NCBI GenBank assembly: GCA_019722365.1
Contig: JADFUC010000501.1
Location: 2,852,001-2,916,000 of the forward strand
Source: Lithospermum erythrorhizon
Taxonomy: Eukaryota; Streptophyta; Magnoliopsida; Boraginales; Boraginaceae
Reading direction: 5' to 3'
DNA: 64,000 nt
Part shown: piece by piece, positions 12,192-23,410 of the stretch
How the letters are laid out: every line of letters begins with the position of its first letter
Position numbering within the stretch: position 1 is the first letter of the stretch
Notes under the pieces: model-generated
What the model saw: the letters and a program-made list of their open reading frames with translations, nothing else
Told to the model about the DNA's origin: nothing
The model's database searches: none
Program-made: the position numbers and the translations under genes

Positions 12192-15100
12192 ATGACCCAA
12201 TTTGTGGTTACTCATGATAATGGTAGCATTAAGGAGAGTTTGGTGAATGCTATCAAGAACCATCCAGAAGAAATCATTGGTCTGAAGTCCTGGTATGTAA
12301 TATTCATTTATGTTCCTCAAATCATAACTCAAGTGAATACTTTATAATACCAATAAAATTATTTGTTTGCTTTTGATATTTTATATGTTTATGTGCATAT
12401 CATCATATGTTATATCATTATATGTAATGCTTCTAACAAGGGTTACTTTCCCCCTTTAGGATTGAAACTCAAGGAAAAGGGCTTGTGAAGCCGATAGATA
12501 TCTTGAGTCAAGTTTTTTCTCTCCATGCAAATGGTGTAAAAGAGACTGGTGCACTCGAGAATGTACTCAAATCAAGCCAGGTAATTAAGGTCAAAACTTC
12601 GTTTCGACCGTGTAGAGATTTTTTACGACTGCTTATAGTAGCAGCATTATCGAAATTACATTTTATATGACACCATTGTCTGTTTTCCAGAACATGATTA
12701 ATAATGAATCTAGATTTGTTGATTGAATTAGTATCATATAAAACTCTTCAGGAAGCAATAGTAGTTCCTCCTGAAATCGGACTTGGCGTCCGAATAAGGC
12801 CTGGAGTTTGGAACTACATACTCCTCAATGTTGAAGAACTCAGCGTTGCAGAATTGAGCTCCAAAGAATACTTGCAGTTGAAAGAAAAAGTTGTTGATGG
12901 ATGGTAAACTAGTTTATTTTTTCTTGTTCATATATTTGGACTTTTGAAAAGTTGATAATGAGCCAATAAGTGCATTGATTTATATATATTGTAAATGTTG
13001 CAGCAAGAACGATTTTGAGGTCGATTTCGAGCCATTCAAGACAACTAGCCACCAGAGTACTTCTAAGGCTATAGGCAATGGCATTGACTTCATGAACCGC
13101 TTTCTTGCTTCAAAGATGTTTAATGAAAAAGAGATTGTTCAGAAGTTGCTTGACTTTCTTAGGCAACATAATTATAATGGCAAGGTGTGCAGAAGGCTTT
13201 ACAACTTTCTAGCTAATCATTTTGCATATTTTTCATTAATTATATTGAGTATGTTTAAACTTAAGATTTAAATTTGATGTTTTTGCACAGTCATTGATGT
13301 TGAGAGAGAGCATAAAAGACTTGGAGATGCTTAAATCTGCTTTAAAGAAAGCAGAGGAATATGTGCTTGCCCTGAATCCAGAAACGCCATATTCTGACTT
13401 TGAAGCTAAATTTGAAGAGATTGGGTTGGAGAGAGGATGGGGTGATAACGCAGGACGGGTTTTGGAGATGATCGATCTTCTGTTGCTTCTTCTTGAGGCT
13501 CCTGATGCTAAAGCTGTTGAAACTTTTCTTGGAAAGATTCCAGTTGTTTTCAATGCTGTGATTCTTACTCCACATGGATACTTTGCTCAAGATAATGTTT
13601 TGGGCTATCCTGATACTGGTGGTCAGGTAATACACTCCTCGAGTTCTAAATTTGTATATGCAAATAAAAGAGCTAAATTCTTTGTCCACTTCAAGTTCTT
13701 ATATCATAGCAGATTTGAATGTTTCCTCTTGTTTTTCTAAACCAATAAATGACCTCAATTGCTCGCTTACAAGCGTGATTATATTCAGTATAATGAATGC
13801 TAACTTGAAGCATGGACACATGGTTTAGGTTGTTTACATTCTTGATCAAGTTCCTGCTATGGAGAAGGAAATGCTCCAACGCCTCAAGCAGCAAGGACTT
13901 GATATCATTCCCCGTATTCTGATTGTAAGTACACCATTCATTTTCTTTTTTCGAAGAAATAAAACCCTGCCCTCTAGGCCTGTAGAGATAATCAAACTGA
14001 TGTTCTGATGTTATCAGACTTCTTTTTGCTAACTTTTTTAGACTCGTCTGTCATGAACTATTTGTCAGATTACCCGCCTTCTACCTGATGCAACTGGAAC
14101 CACTTGCAATCAAAGGGTTGAGAAAGTGTATGGAGCTGAGCATGCTTACATACTCCGGGTTCCTTTCAGAACTGAAAATGGAATTGTGAGGAAGTGGATC
14201 TCACGCTTCGAAGTATGGCCATACATGGAGACATTCACAGAGGTTGGAGATACAATTCTACCGAGCTTTTGTTTTCTTGGCTTATGTTTCTTTTGTTTGC
14301 AAAGAAAAGCTTATGTTCTCAGGTCACTTATAGATCTTTGTTTCGTGTAGGATGTTGCAGCAGAAATTACCAAAGAACTTCAGGGGAAACCTGATTTGAT
14401 CATTGGCAATTACAGTGAGGGAAACCTTGCTGCTTCTCTTCTTGCTAAAAAATTTGGTGCAGTTCAGGTATCTATAGCTTAAACGCCAAACAGATTTGAT
14501 TCAAAGAACATTAAATTCTTCATGACTAGCGATTTTGGACCAAAACCGCTAATAGCATAAGCTTGATTGACTGGTCTAATGAATCGGTTATCATTGTTTC
14601 ATTTTACAGGGCACCATTGCTCATGCATTGGAGAAAACAAAGTATCCAAGTTCTGATCTCTACTGGAAGAAATTTGATGACAAGTATCATTTCTCCAGTC
14701 AATTTAGTGCTGATCTTTATGCAATGAACCACACTGATTTCATCATTACAAGCACGTTCCAAGAAATTGCTGGAAAGTAAGATTAACATACTCAAAATTA
14801 TAGTAATTATGAAATGAAACTTCCATTTGGTAGATAATCTTATCTTTTTATTGTCCGATTTTCAGCAAGAAGACTGTTGGGCAGTACGAGAGCCATACGT
14901 CCTTTACCATGCCTGGTTTGTACAGAGTTGTTCATGGAATAGATGTGTTTGATCCCAAGTTCAACATTGTTGCTCCTGGGGCAGATATGTCAATTTACTA
15001 CCCTTACACTGAAAAGGAAAAGAGGCTCACAGAATTCCACCCTACTATTGAAGAGCTCCTCTACAGCCATGTTGAGAATGAAGAGCATCTGTAAGTTATC

Positions 15101-16342
15101 TTAATGTATCGTTATTGTCGTGATACTAAATTTCTAACTCTGCCGTTATAGTTTTAGAGTGTAGTACTAAAACCTTTTGGAATTCGAATGGTTGCAGTTG
15201 CATCCTGAAAGACAGAAACAAGCCCATCTTGTTTACCATGGCAAGACTCGACAGAGTGAAGAACTTAACCGGTCTTGTTGAATGGTACGCCAAGAATCCA
15301 ATACTCCGTGAGTTGGTAAATCTTGTAGTAGTAGGTGGGGACAGGAGAAAGCAATCAAAAGACTTGGAAGAACAAGCAGAAATGAAGAAAATGTATGAAC
15401 TTATAGATGAATACAACTTGAATGGTCAATTCAGGTGGATTTCTTCCCAGATGAACCGTGTCAGGAATGGTGAACTCTACCGTTACATTGCTGATACAAA
15501 GGGTGCTTTTGTTCAGCCTGCATTTTATGAGGCTTTCGGTCTGACTGTTGTCGAGTCTATGACTTGTGGCTTGCCAACTTTTGCTACATGCAACGGTGGT
15601 CCAGCTGAAATTATTGTTCATGGAAAGTCTGGTTTCCACATCGATCCTAACCAGGGTGACAGGACTGCAGAAATTCTTGTAAGCTTCTTCGAGAAATGCA
15701 AAGAAGACCCAAGTCATTGGGAGAAGGTCTCCACAGGAGGGCTTCAACGCATCCTTGAGAAGTAAGTGCATGCTTTTTTCACTGACTCGAATCTGATATA
15801 GAACCTCCACCATTAGTCTTGATAAGTTAATGCTTATGCAATTTCACATCTAAATCGAATTACTGCCACAAGGACAGTACCGATATTAAAAAGTAGAGGG
15901 GCAGTTGAAAGATTGAGTAAGATTCGTTTTGTTGTAAAAACAAGTAAAATATATAAACAATTTTCAAAATCTAGGAGGCGCCCCCCTCAGTTCCTTCCCC
16001 GATTGCCACTATTGTATCAATTCGTTGAGTCGACTCTCATGCATTCGAGCAAGAAATCAAACTTCTTATGTTATTACTTGCCAGGTTTACCTGGAAGATT
16101 TATTCAGAGAAGGTGTTGAATTTAGCCGGAGTTTATGGATTCTGGAAGTACATTTCAAAGAATGAGCCACAGGAGAATGCACGCAAGCGCTATCTTGAAA
16201 TGTTCTATGAACTTATGTTCAAGAAAGCAGTATGTATACAATTTTGAACTAAGTTGGACATTGCTATTATGATGATTCTCCAACTGATAATATTTTTCAT
16301 TTGTTTCAGGCTGAGTCTGTCCCTCTTGCTGTTGATGAGTAA
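12192..16342 (+). CDS. SUS: Sucrose synthase (UDP-glucose:fructose glucosyltransferase)
   Basis: Thirteen coding exons join in frame into 803 residues, the usual SUS1-type length (about 805): 12192-12292, 12460-12580, 12752-12903, 13004-13184, 13291-13626, 13829-13924, 14069-14242, 14351-14467, 14610-14776, 14866-15090, 15198-15761, 16085-16229, 16310-16342. The enzyme reversibly converts sucrose and UDP to UDP-glucose and fructose, feeding cellulose, starch and respiration; it is cytosolic or bound to membrane and actin. Visible signatures include LSPHGYF-like [21 protein letters not shown], the [12 protein letters not shown] histidine region, [12 protein letters not shown] with the nucleotide-binding Arg and Lys, and [10 protein letters not shown] with the paired glutamates of the GT4 fold. 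The C terminus ([10 protein letters not shown]) is short as in SUS1-like forms. The N terminus is unusual: the LTRxxS phosphorylation context near residue 11-15 is not seen. It is convergent with the kinase gene downstream. Confidence 0.96.
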
Positions 16343-17221
16343 TGCATGGTGGAATGAAATCATTGTTGGAATTGTGCAACAAAGTTTGTTGCCTATCTAA
16401 TATTTGGTTGCTGAGAGTTTTTAGCATTTGGTTTATTTCAATTATTTTCATTCTGTATGTTCTGTTTTGGAACTATTTCTTTCGACTTTTGATTCAATAT
16501 TCAAGAATTCCCTTTGCTAAGTTCATGTTTGGTTCATTATTATTTGAATTTTTACTAACTCAATATTTAAGAATTCCCTATGATACTACGAATTTATGCA
16601 CAACATTATGGTAATACACCTACAGACCTAAGATTAAATTAGGCATAGACATTCTACAACATGCCTAATTTATTTCAGACTAAGAGGATTTGGTGAAACA
16701 ATCAAACATGTAATCCCTCCATTCCTAAAAGATTGTAAAGTTTTGATTTTTTTATAATTGTAATTTTTAAACTTTGACTGTAGATATTTTTATTTGTATT
16801 GTATAATATTTGATGAAAACTATATTAATGGAAAATACATTTCAAATTCTTTCTATTGATATATTTTATAATAAATATTATACAACACAAATAAATATAT
16901 TAGTTAAAATTTAAAGTTAATCATCAAAAACTCAAAAGCCGATAATTTTTTAGGAGTATGCAAGAAAATGTAGTGTCGCATGTAGACTATAGTCAATAAA
17001 TGATGAAAGAGTAGCTGTTAAATGACATTTGGTTAATTGAAATCAAAACAATCCAATCTTTGACATTGAATTAGAACTCATTGAACCTCAACAAGCTTTT
17101 CAAGATTTTAGCTTCCTATATCAAGAACCTATAAAATCACAATCCTTGATACCATAGTGTACACATAGCTTTGATAACTATAGTAGTTGTTTAGTTCTCA
17201 TTCAAAGATCAGTTAAGTCTT
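16343..17221. other. Convergent intergenic region between sucrose synthase and kinase
   Basis: This holds the 3' untranslated regions of the two convergent genes and one Stowaway-like MITE. No coding exon is seen. Confidence 0.5.
16713..16956. mobile_element. Stowaway-like MITE
   Basis: About 244 bp with degenerate terminal inverted repeats (ATCCCTCCATTCCTAAAAG at the left, the complement of CTCCTAAAAAATTATCGGC at the right) and flanking TA dinucleotides at 16711-16712 and 16957-16958. The interior resembles the element at 53048, so the two belong to one family. It is non-coding, as expected of a Tc1/mariner-derived MITE. Confidence 0.6.
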
Positions 17222-19352
17222 TCAAGTATACAAATTGCTTTGATTTCTAGAACCCCATTGTATAGCTTCAGCAACGGCTTCTTCTCGTTCTTGTGCAGAT
17301 AATTTATCATCCTCATCGTCCATATCAAGCATAGTTAAGAGACGTATAGATGCAACAGGTGAAACGACTGCTTCGTTTGGTGATACCCAAAGATAGCTCA
17401 AGGCGGTAACTATATCGCTTGTCAATGGCCGAGCTGATGGATCTTCTTGCAAACACATTGCAGCAATTGCAACAGCTTGATTCAAATTTTTTCTGGGAAT
17501 ATCTTCTCCAAGGAGTGGATCAGCTAATTCAGAGAATCTCTTAGGATCTTTGAATATTGGTTGAGCCTAAAGAAATTCAAGAGTTCATAAGATCACTTAA
17601 CAATAAAACATAACAAACATATACTATATGTTTTCCTCAATTGACAAGAAAATGCAATAGGGTATGTACTTACTCGATTCACCAACAATTGGTCATCGCC
17701 TCTCAACGTGATGTCAATAGCTCTCTGTCCTGTAATCAACTCCAAGAGAACAACTCCGAAACTATATATGTCTGTCTTGAGTGTTAATTGACCTGTTCTT
17801 TGGTATTCTGGAGCACAATAACCATAAGTCCCCATTATTCTTGAAGACACATGTGTGTTATCCCCTACTGGTCCAAGTTTGGCTAATCCAAAGTCGGAGA
17901 GCTTGGCATTATACTCTTGATCAAGCAAGATGTTGGATGTTTTCATGTCACGATATATGACTGGTGGATTCGCTTTCTCATGCAAATATTCTAACCCTCT
18001 AGCAGCATGAAACGCGATTTTCATCCTCGTGCACCAACCTAGCGGCTTTTGATTTGGCGAAAGATCTGGAGAAATAATCAACGGTAAATAGAATCTTATA
18101 AGCACACAATATGAAATAGAAACTTCTGTATAATAATCTGTGCTAAACAAGAATGTAGAAAACCTCTAATGAATCGAAATTTTAAGGGCAAAAGGCGAAG
18201 AAACAATGTACCTAGTAAATGATCTTCTACTGATCCCAAAGACATAAACTCATATACCAAAAGTCTCTGATCTCCATCGGCACAATATCCAATCAAATTC
18301 ACCAGATTTTCATGGTTTAAAAGACTTAACATCAAGACCTCTACAAGGAATTCTTTATTTCCTTGTACGCCATTACGATCGAGTTGCTTCACACCTACAA
18401 CCTGAAAGTGAAAATAGACTAACAATTACATTGCAGTTTATGCAGGGCACTCTCTACTATTTTTTGTTTCGTATTCTCAAAGATGATGAATACTAATGGT
18501 CTCCCTTGACCCTTGATTACTCTGGTTTACTAAAATTTCAGTTCTCAAATGAACATTTTACTGCTTTGTTGTCAACATTTCTGTATTTGAATTTTAAGGT
18601 GCAATTCCTATTTGATAATTAGCTGGTTCACTTTCTTGTTCATCTTCAACATTGAAATCAATAATCTTGATTAGAAAATGCTATAAATCACCTGGCCAGT
18701 TCTTTGAAGACGGCCTTTATAAACTCGTCCAAAACCACCTTCGCCAACTAGACATTCTTGCCTAAAGTTCTTTGTTGCCGCGGCTAGCTCCCGGAATGTG
18801 AAGGTCTGAGCCGCAATATTACCTCCTCCCTCTTTATGAACCTCCTGAAGTTTGAGGGGAGCAGGCTCACCCTTTCTAACATCTGATATACATGTCCAAA
18901 TAAGTCAATATAACAATTATTCTGCACAATGCAACTATATTAACATTACTAAATATAATAAGCATCAATGTAAACTAAGAAATGTTTACTAACTGTAACA
19001 GCAAATGTACAAGGGCACAATGCAATAGTTGTCTCAGGGGAAATTTCAGATATTTGAGTACTCTGCTCAACTCAACATGCCTCGATGCCTCTTAAGAGGC
19101 TCCCACCTAAGAAGGGTAAGGTTGCGGGATAGCATGCAGCCTTTCCCCTGTGACAACAGAGAGACTGTTTCCGAATTTCAAATATTCGAATGAGATATTA
19201 AAATGTAATGCCATGTACTCACAAAGCGACGGTTGCTGATGAGGGTGAGCATGAGTCCTCAGCGGTGGTTGTGCCGGACCAAGAGATCTACTTCTTCTTG
19301 GTCTATGTTTTTTCTTTTCCCCATGACAGGAGAAACATGCAAAACAACTCAT
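17222..19352 (-). CDS. Receptor-like cytoplasmic kinase, class VII (PBS1-like, PBL23-type)
   Basis: Five exons join in frame into 415 residues, read right to left: 19352-19223, 18882-18692, 18401-18212, 18065-17674, 17566-17222. The N terminus MSCFACFSC has three cysteines suited to S-acylation and no Gly-2 for myristoylation. The kinase domain shows the Gly loop [11 protein letters not shown] (about residues 90-100), the ATP-binding Lys in VGVKQLD (about 112), the catalytic YRDMKTSN (Asp about 210), SDFGLAKLG (DFG about 228-230), and the CAPEY activation-segment end. All catalytic residues are present, so it should be an active RD-type Ser/Thr kinase. RLCK VII members relay signals from surface receptors in immunity and development. 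The acidic tail with LDMDDEDD is a variable region. PBL23 and its close relatives are the best named match, but the exact orthologue is not certain. Confidence 0.92.
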
Positions 19353-19736
19353 TGCTAAGTTCTTATAACCAAAATCAAATATATATGCAACACCTCAATC
19401 AGGAAGCGTAAAAAATTGTCCCAATAATATTGATCACTATAACTTTTCAGGCCAGGATCATTTCAGAAATATTCTGAACTATATATATTCACAACCAACA
19501 ACAATGTCTTGCCTTGTTTTCCAAAATTGAAATCAACCATTCAAGTTTTCTTGATTGCTAGATAATATCTACCAATCAGAAATACCTGAAAAGCTTGAAC
19601 CAAACTGGGTTTTTCCTTCATGTAAGAAGGAAGATAGAAGACGTGAAATCACGTTGATATAAAGGATAAAAAATGGGTATTTGAATTCAGGTAAAGCCCC
19701 AAAGACAAAAGAAAATGAGGGGATGTTCATTGTTAT

Positions 19737-19799
<63 letters not shown>

Positions 19800-20085
19800 A
19801 TTATATATAATAAAATGGCTCCAATAAAACAGGTTTAGATAGCTATAAAAATGATCACCATTGAAGAAGAGAGGGAAGATAATTATTTTTATTGGATTGT
19901 TCCGAAATATGTGGAGATTATGGGAAGGCAGGTTTATATAAGAGAAAAATACGTGACAACCAAATTGGGACAATGTCATGGTTGCACACATTTCATGTTG
20001 AGACTTCATCAAATATTCTTTAATAATGATCCTACCAAACACACAGAGAAAGAGATCATGGAAAATTGAAAACACATTCATAATA
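19353..20085 (-). other. Kinase upstream region with long AT microsatellite
   Basis: Upstream of the kinase start codon; probably leader and promoter. It carries a long alternating AT tract (separate entry). No coding exon is seen; open frames here are driven by the AT repeat. Confidence 0.45.
19739..19796. repeat. (AT)n microsatellite, about 29 units
   Basis: An uninterrupted alternating AT run of about 58 bp, located roughly 390 bp upstream of the kinase start codon. Such tracts vary in length between individuals. Confidence 0.95.
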
Positions 20086-20756
20086 CACTACTAGAATAGA
20101 ATACAGGCAGCGACGCCTTGCGATATCGTGACCATAAATACTCCTTGATTCAGCATCCATTTATTTCTTGAGTTTTGAATCATTTAATTCATGTCTGGGA
20201 GCCAAAGTATCTCGCATTAGGCCCGTAAAATTCGGAACTGCATAATCTCAAATTGAGCGTTAAGTCTGAATCGCGTCAAACCGGCGAATATTATTGAATA
20301 TATTTTTATTTAGTCTGAGCGACTCACACCGGCGTCAACATTTTAATTAATTGTTTTTGATTTATTTTTAATCGTATACTGACTATTACTATACCAAAGA
20401 ACTTTTCACCCGGCGTAAGTGACTACATTATATAAAAATCTTTTCACCTCGGCATGAGCCAGTCTAATGAATAAATAATTTTCTTTTTCAGTTAGCAAAT
20501 TCCACGCCATCTGACAACCATTACCGATCATAACCTTGAAACGATTGATACCATTGGCCTCGGCAGATTTACGTATTTTTATGGAAAAAAAAACATCGAC
20601 CATGTTCTTTTTGTAATAATATAATAAACAGCGGGGGCTGCATTCTGTCCATTCTCGGTTCATCAAATCATACAACGGATATAAAAATATCAAAGATCGA
20701 TTCATATTTACAAAAATATACAATTCATAAAAATCAAACATATTAAACGCTCGAAT

Positions 20757-20850
20757 TCCTTATAAACATCAAACAGCTCGAATTCATATAAACATCAAAC
20801 ATATTAAACATCAATTCATATAAACATCAAACATTCAAAACATAAAAAAA
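20757..20850. repeat. Short imperfect tandem repeats with CATAAACATCAAACA core
   Basis: The phrase ATAAACATCAAACA recurs four times in under 100 bp, mixed with CTCGAATTC and ATTAAACATC. It lies inside the CACTA-like block. No function is evident. Confidence 0.7.
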
Positions 20851-21630
20851 AAAAATCAAATTATCTCTATCTTCGGAAACTTAAATGTAGTATTTTCCTA
20901 CAACAAAGTAATAAAATAAGTACATATATTCTTCAAACTATATTATTAAAGATAACAAAATAAAAAATAAAAAATATAATAATTACCTTTTTGAAGTGTT
21001 TGATTCAACCAATTTTTACAAAAATAACATAATAAAAAATATATATTAGAAATTGCCTATTTGAACTCATAAAGAAAGTGAAGACGTTATTAATAATTAC
21101 CTCTTTCAATTGATCAATTTGAACTCACCTATAAAATAAAATCAAAGTGAAAACGTTAGTCTGCTTGATCGAATTATGAAATGAAAAAAATAAAGAGATA
21201 TTATATGGAGTAGGTTTGGGAATGATGATAATAATGTGTGATATATAGTGGAATATGAAAATTTGCACGACCCGTCACCATACCGATACGAAATGGAAAT
21301 AATTTATTTGAATTTCTCTCACTTTTTAAAGAAGGCGGGAAATCTGAAATTTCAACGGCGTCGTATTGTCGCCATCTTTGGGAAAAAAGATTGCATTAAT
21401 ATTTGTTACGTTAAAAGTCGCCAAAGCTGCTCATTACCGTCTCCCAGTGACTGCCAGGAAAAAAAAAAAAATGGTTTTGCAGGCAGAGCTCCTACGTATC
21501 TCGTGATAACAAAACCAAGCCCATGCATATCACGGTTTTTCAACACAATATCAATGTCTGATAAATACAAAATGCCTGCTACACCGTTTATTTCATTTAA
21601 TCCCCAGTGTAATATATAGGTTGTCATTGA

Positions 21631-22119
21631 CTACATGAAAAACTTGTAAATTAAATATTTGATTATTAATTGTCTTCGGAGGGTTAATAAAACATCATTT
21701 AGGCCAAAAGTAGCCTTATATGCGTCGTATTCTGGGTTCGCGGTAGTATGACTAAATATCTGAACCATCTCCATGATTTGATACCGCATCTTCCTCCTGC
21801 TTGAGAATAGCGAAAATGCAGTTCCAACGGCAGCGAGCATAATTGTCGGATCAATAGGAACGGAGGAGAGGTTGCAGCTCCCTCTTGGAAGATATTTTGC
21901 GTATGAGTCAATCGGCCTTCGACTTACAGGGTTGATCTCATTGCGACACACATTTTGCCTATGATCTCCCGGCTGCGTGATACATAGCGGAGATAATATA
22001 CTTATTGTGCACGGATTCTTTGGGATAAGCGGGTCTATCTTTAGAACCTTTGATTTTGTGTTTGATTTGAACCGTTCCATTTCCTGGATGCACTTCGTCC
22101 AGCACTGATGTCGAACCAA
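21631..22119 (-). other. Unidentified 162-residue open frame in transposon debris
   Basis: An open frame of 162 codons without low-complexity bias, rich in basic residues. It does not resemble a protein I recognise, and no splice-joined extension is apparent. The DNA just upstream on the same strand (22120-22240) also has readable but frame-broken protein-like sequence. It may be a decayed transposon-borne gene or a captured gene fragment. It is not proposed as a functional gene. Confidence 0.25.
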
Positions 22120-22492
22120 AAAATTTGAAGAAGTCTGACGGTTAATCGTAACTCAGTATGCGATAACTCCCCGAATCTCCTACATGGCCTTACATAGTAA
22201 TCAACATGGTTATCATCTTGGTAGCATGGACCCTTGACCTGAAATATGCTTGCTATTGTAAGTACTCTTATTATCGTATTCTACTTTAATATCAAATGCC
22301 AAAGTACCCGTTGATGTAGTACCACTTTATACTTTTTTGATTTACGGAAGCTGAGGGCTGAAATATTTAAAGGTGTCCGTGTGTGTCCATATTATTTTGT
22401 ACATGGTTTGAAACCATGGAGGCGAAATTATTGGTCGGCGTCGCGATTGCTTTATTCTGTGTGTCAGAGGATCGACTTCGTCGAGCCCGATC

Positions 22493-22774
22493 ATGGTAGA
22501 GCCTGAACAAAACATTATATGTTTGAAGATTAAGTATTATACCGCATACAAATTGATTAATTTAAATGCTAAATATACAACTTACGAAGGGTTTTTGTGC
22601 CTAAGCGTACAAGCGTATAATGTTGCGAGAGAATATACACATGGCGATTATTTAATAGTTCTTCCGTTCGGTATCTATGTTTCACCTGCGGCGTGCCACA
22701 TCTGGGTAACAAAAAACCGACAAGCGAGTTGGGTCATCACGGTTGGTTTTGATGCGTCGTGCCTCCTTAATTAG
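22493..22774 (+). other. Unidentified 93-residue open frame in transposon debris
   Basis: A 93-codon open frame starting at an ATG, with more even base use than the surrounding AT-rich DNA. It has no recognised motif. It lies in the same block as the reverse-strand frame at 21631-22119 and is likely part of the same decayed element. Confidence 0.2.
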
Positions 22775-22895
22775 ATTTAAGTTGGTTTCTATTCGCTTCC
22801 TCGAAATTACATTGAACAAAAAGTTGAAATCTCTTTGACTAAATACACCGTATTGACCGTGTCGTGCCTTTTGCGATAGATCAGTCTCTTGGGAG

Positions 22896-23410
22896 AATAT
22901 ACATATTCATGGATATATTTTTTAGACCATGTCTCGATCGTTATATTTCATATAGAGTGAAAACTAATAAGTATTATTATGACAATATACTTATTTAGTT
23001 TACTAATAATTACTAATCAATATTAAATGAAAGAATGAATTTTTTTTTAATTTCCTTTCATATATTGAATTCAAATCTAATTATTTAATACATCTATAGT
23101 TTAAAGGTAAAGTTATTTTTTATTTAAGCATAAAACTAACATATCATATATATAAAAAAATGAATAATAGAACTATGAATAATTTATACTACTAATCAAT
23201 TGAAAAATGATGTTTTCTAATTAAATAAAATAACATGGAGTGCATTTTTTATTAAAGTTAAGCGATATTTTCCTAACGATAAATAAAATTACATAATATG
23301 AATTCTTTTATTAAACCTTGAAAATGAAGAGTAGTATGATAACAAAACTTTTTAAATCTATTATTAAAATTATATTGTTAAAAAATTAAACTGGTCATAT
23401 AACTATGAAC
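22896..23410 (+). repeat. Dispersed repeat, copy 1 (parts A and B in line)
   Basis: Part A (22896-23135) matches 28847-29100 in the same orientation, sharing for example TATTTCATATAGAGT and AAGTATTATTATGACAAT. Part B (23160-23410) matches 28195-28450 in the opposite orientation, sharing TTAAACCTTGAAAATGAAG. The identity is high but not perfect, with many small indels. It is non-coding and AT-rich. Confidence 0.75.

Noticed and set aside
19569..20081. 170-codon minus-strand open frame near the kinase promoter
   Set aside because: Its middle is a long Ile-Tyr run encoded by the AT microsatellite, and the rest has no family resemblance.
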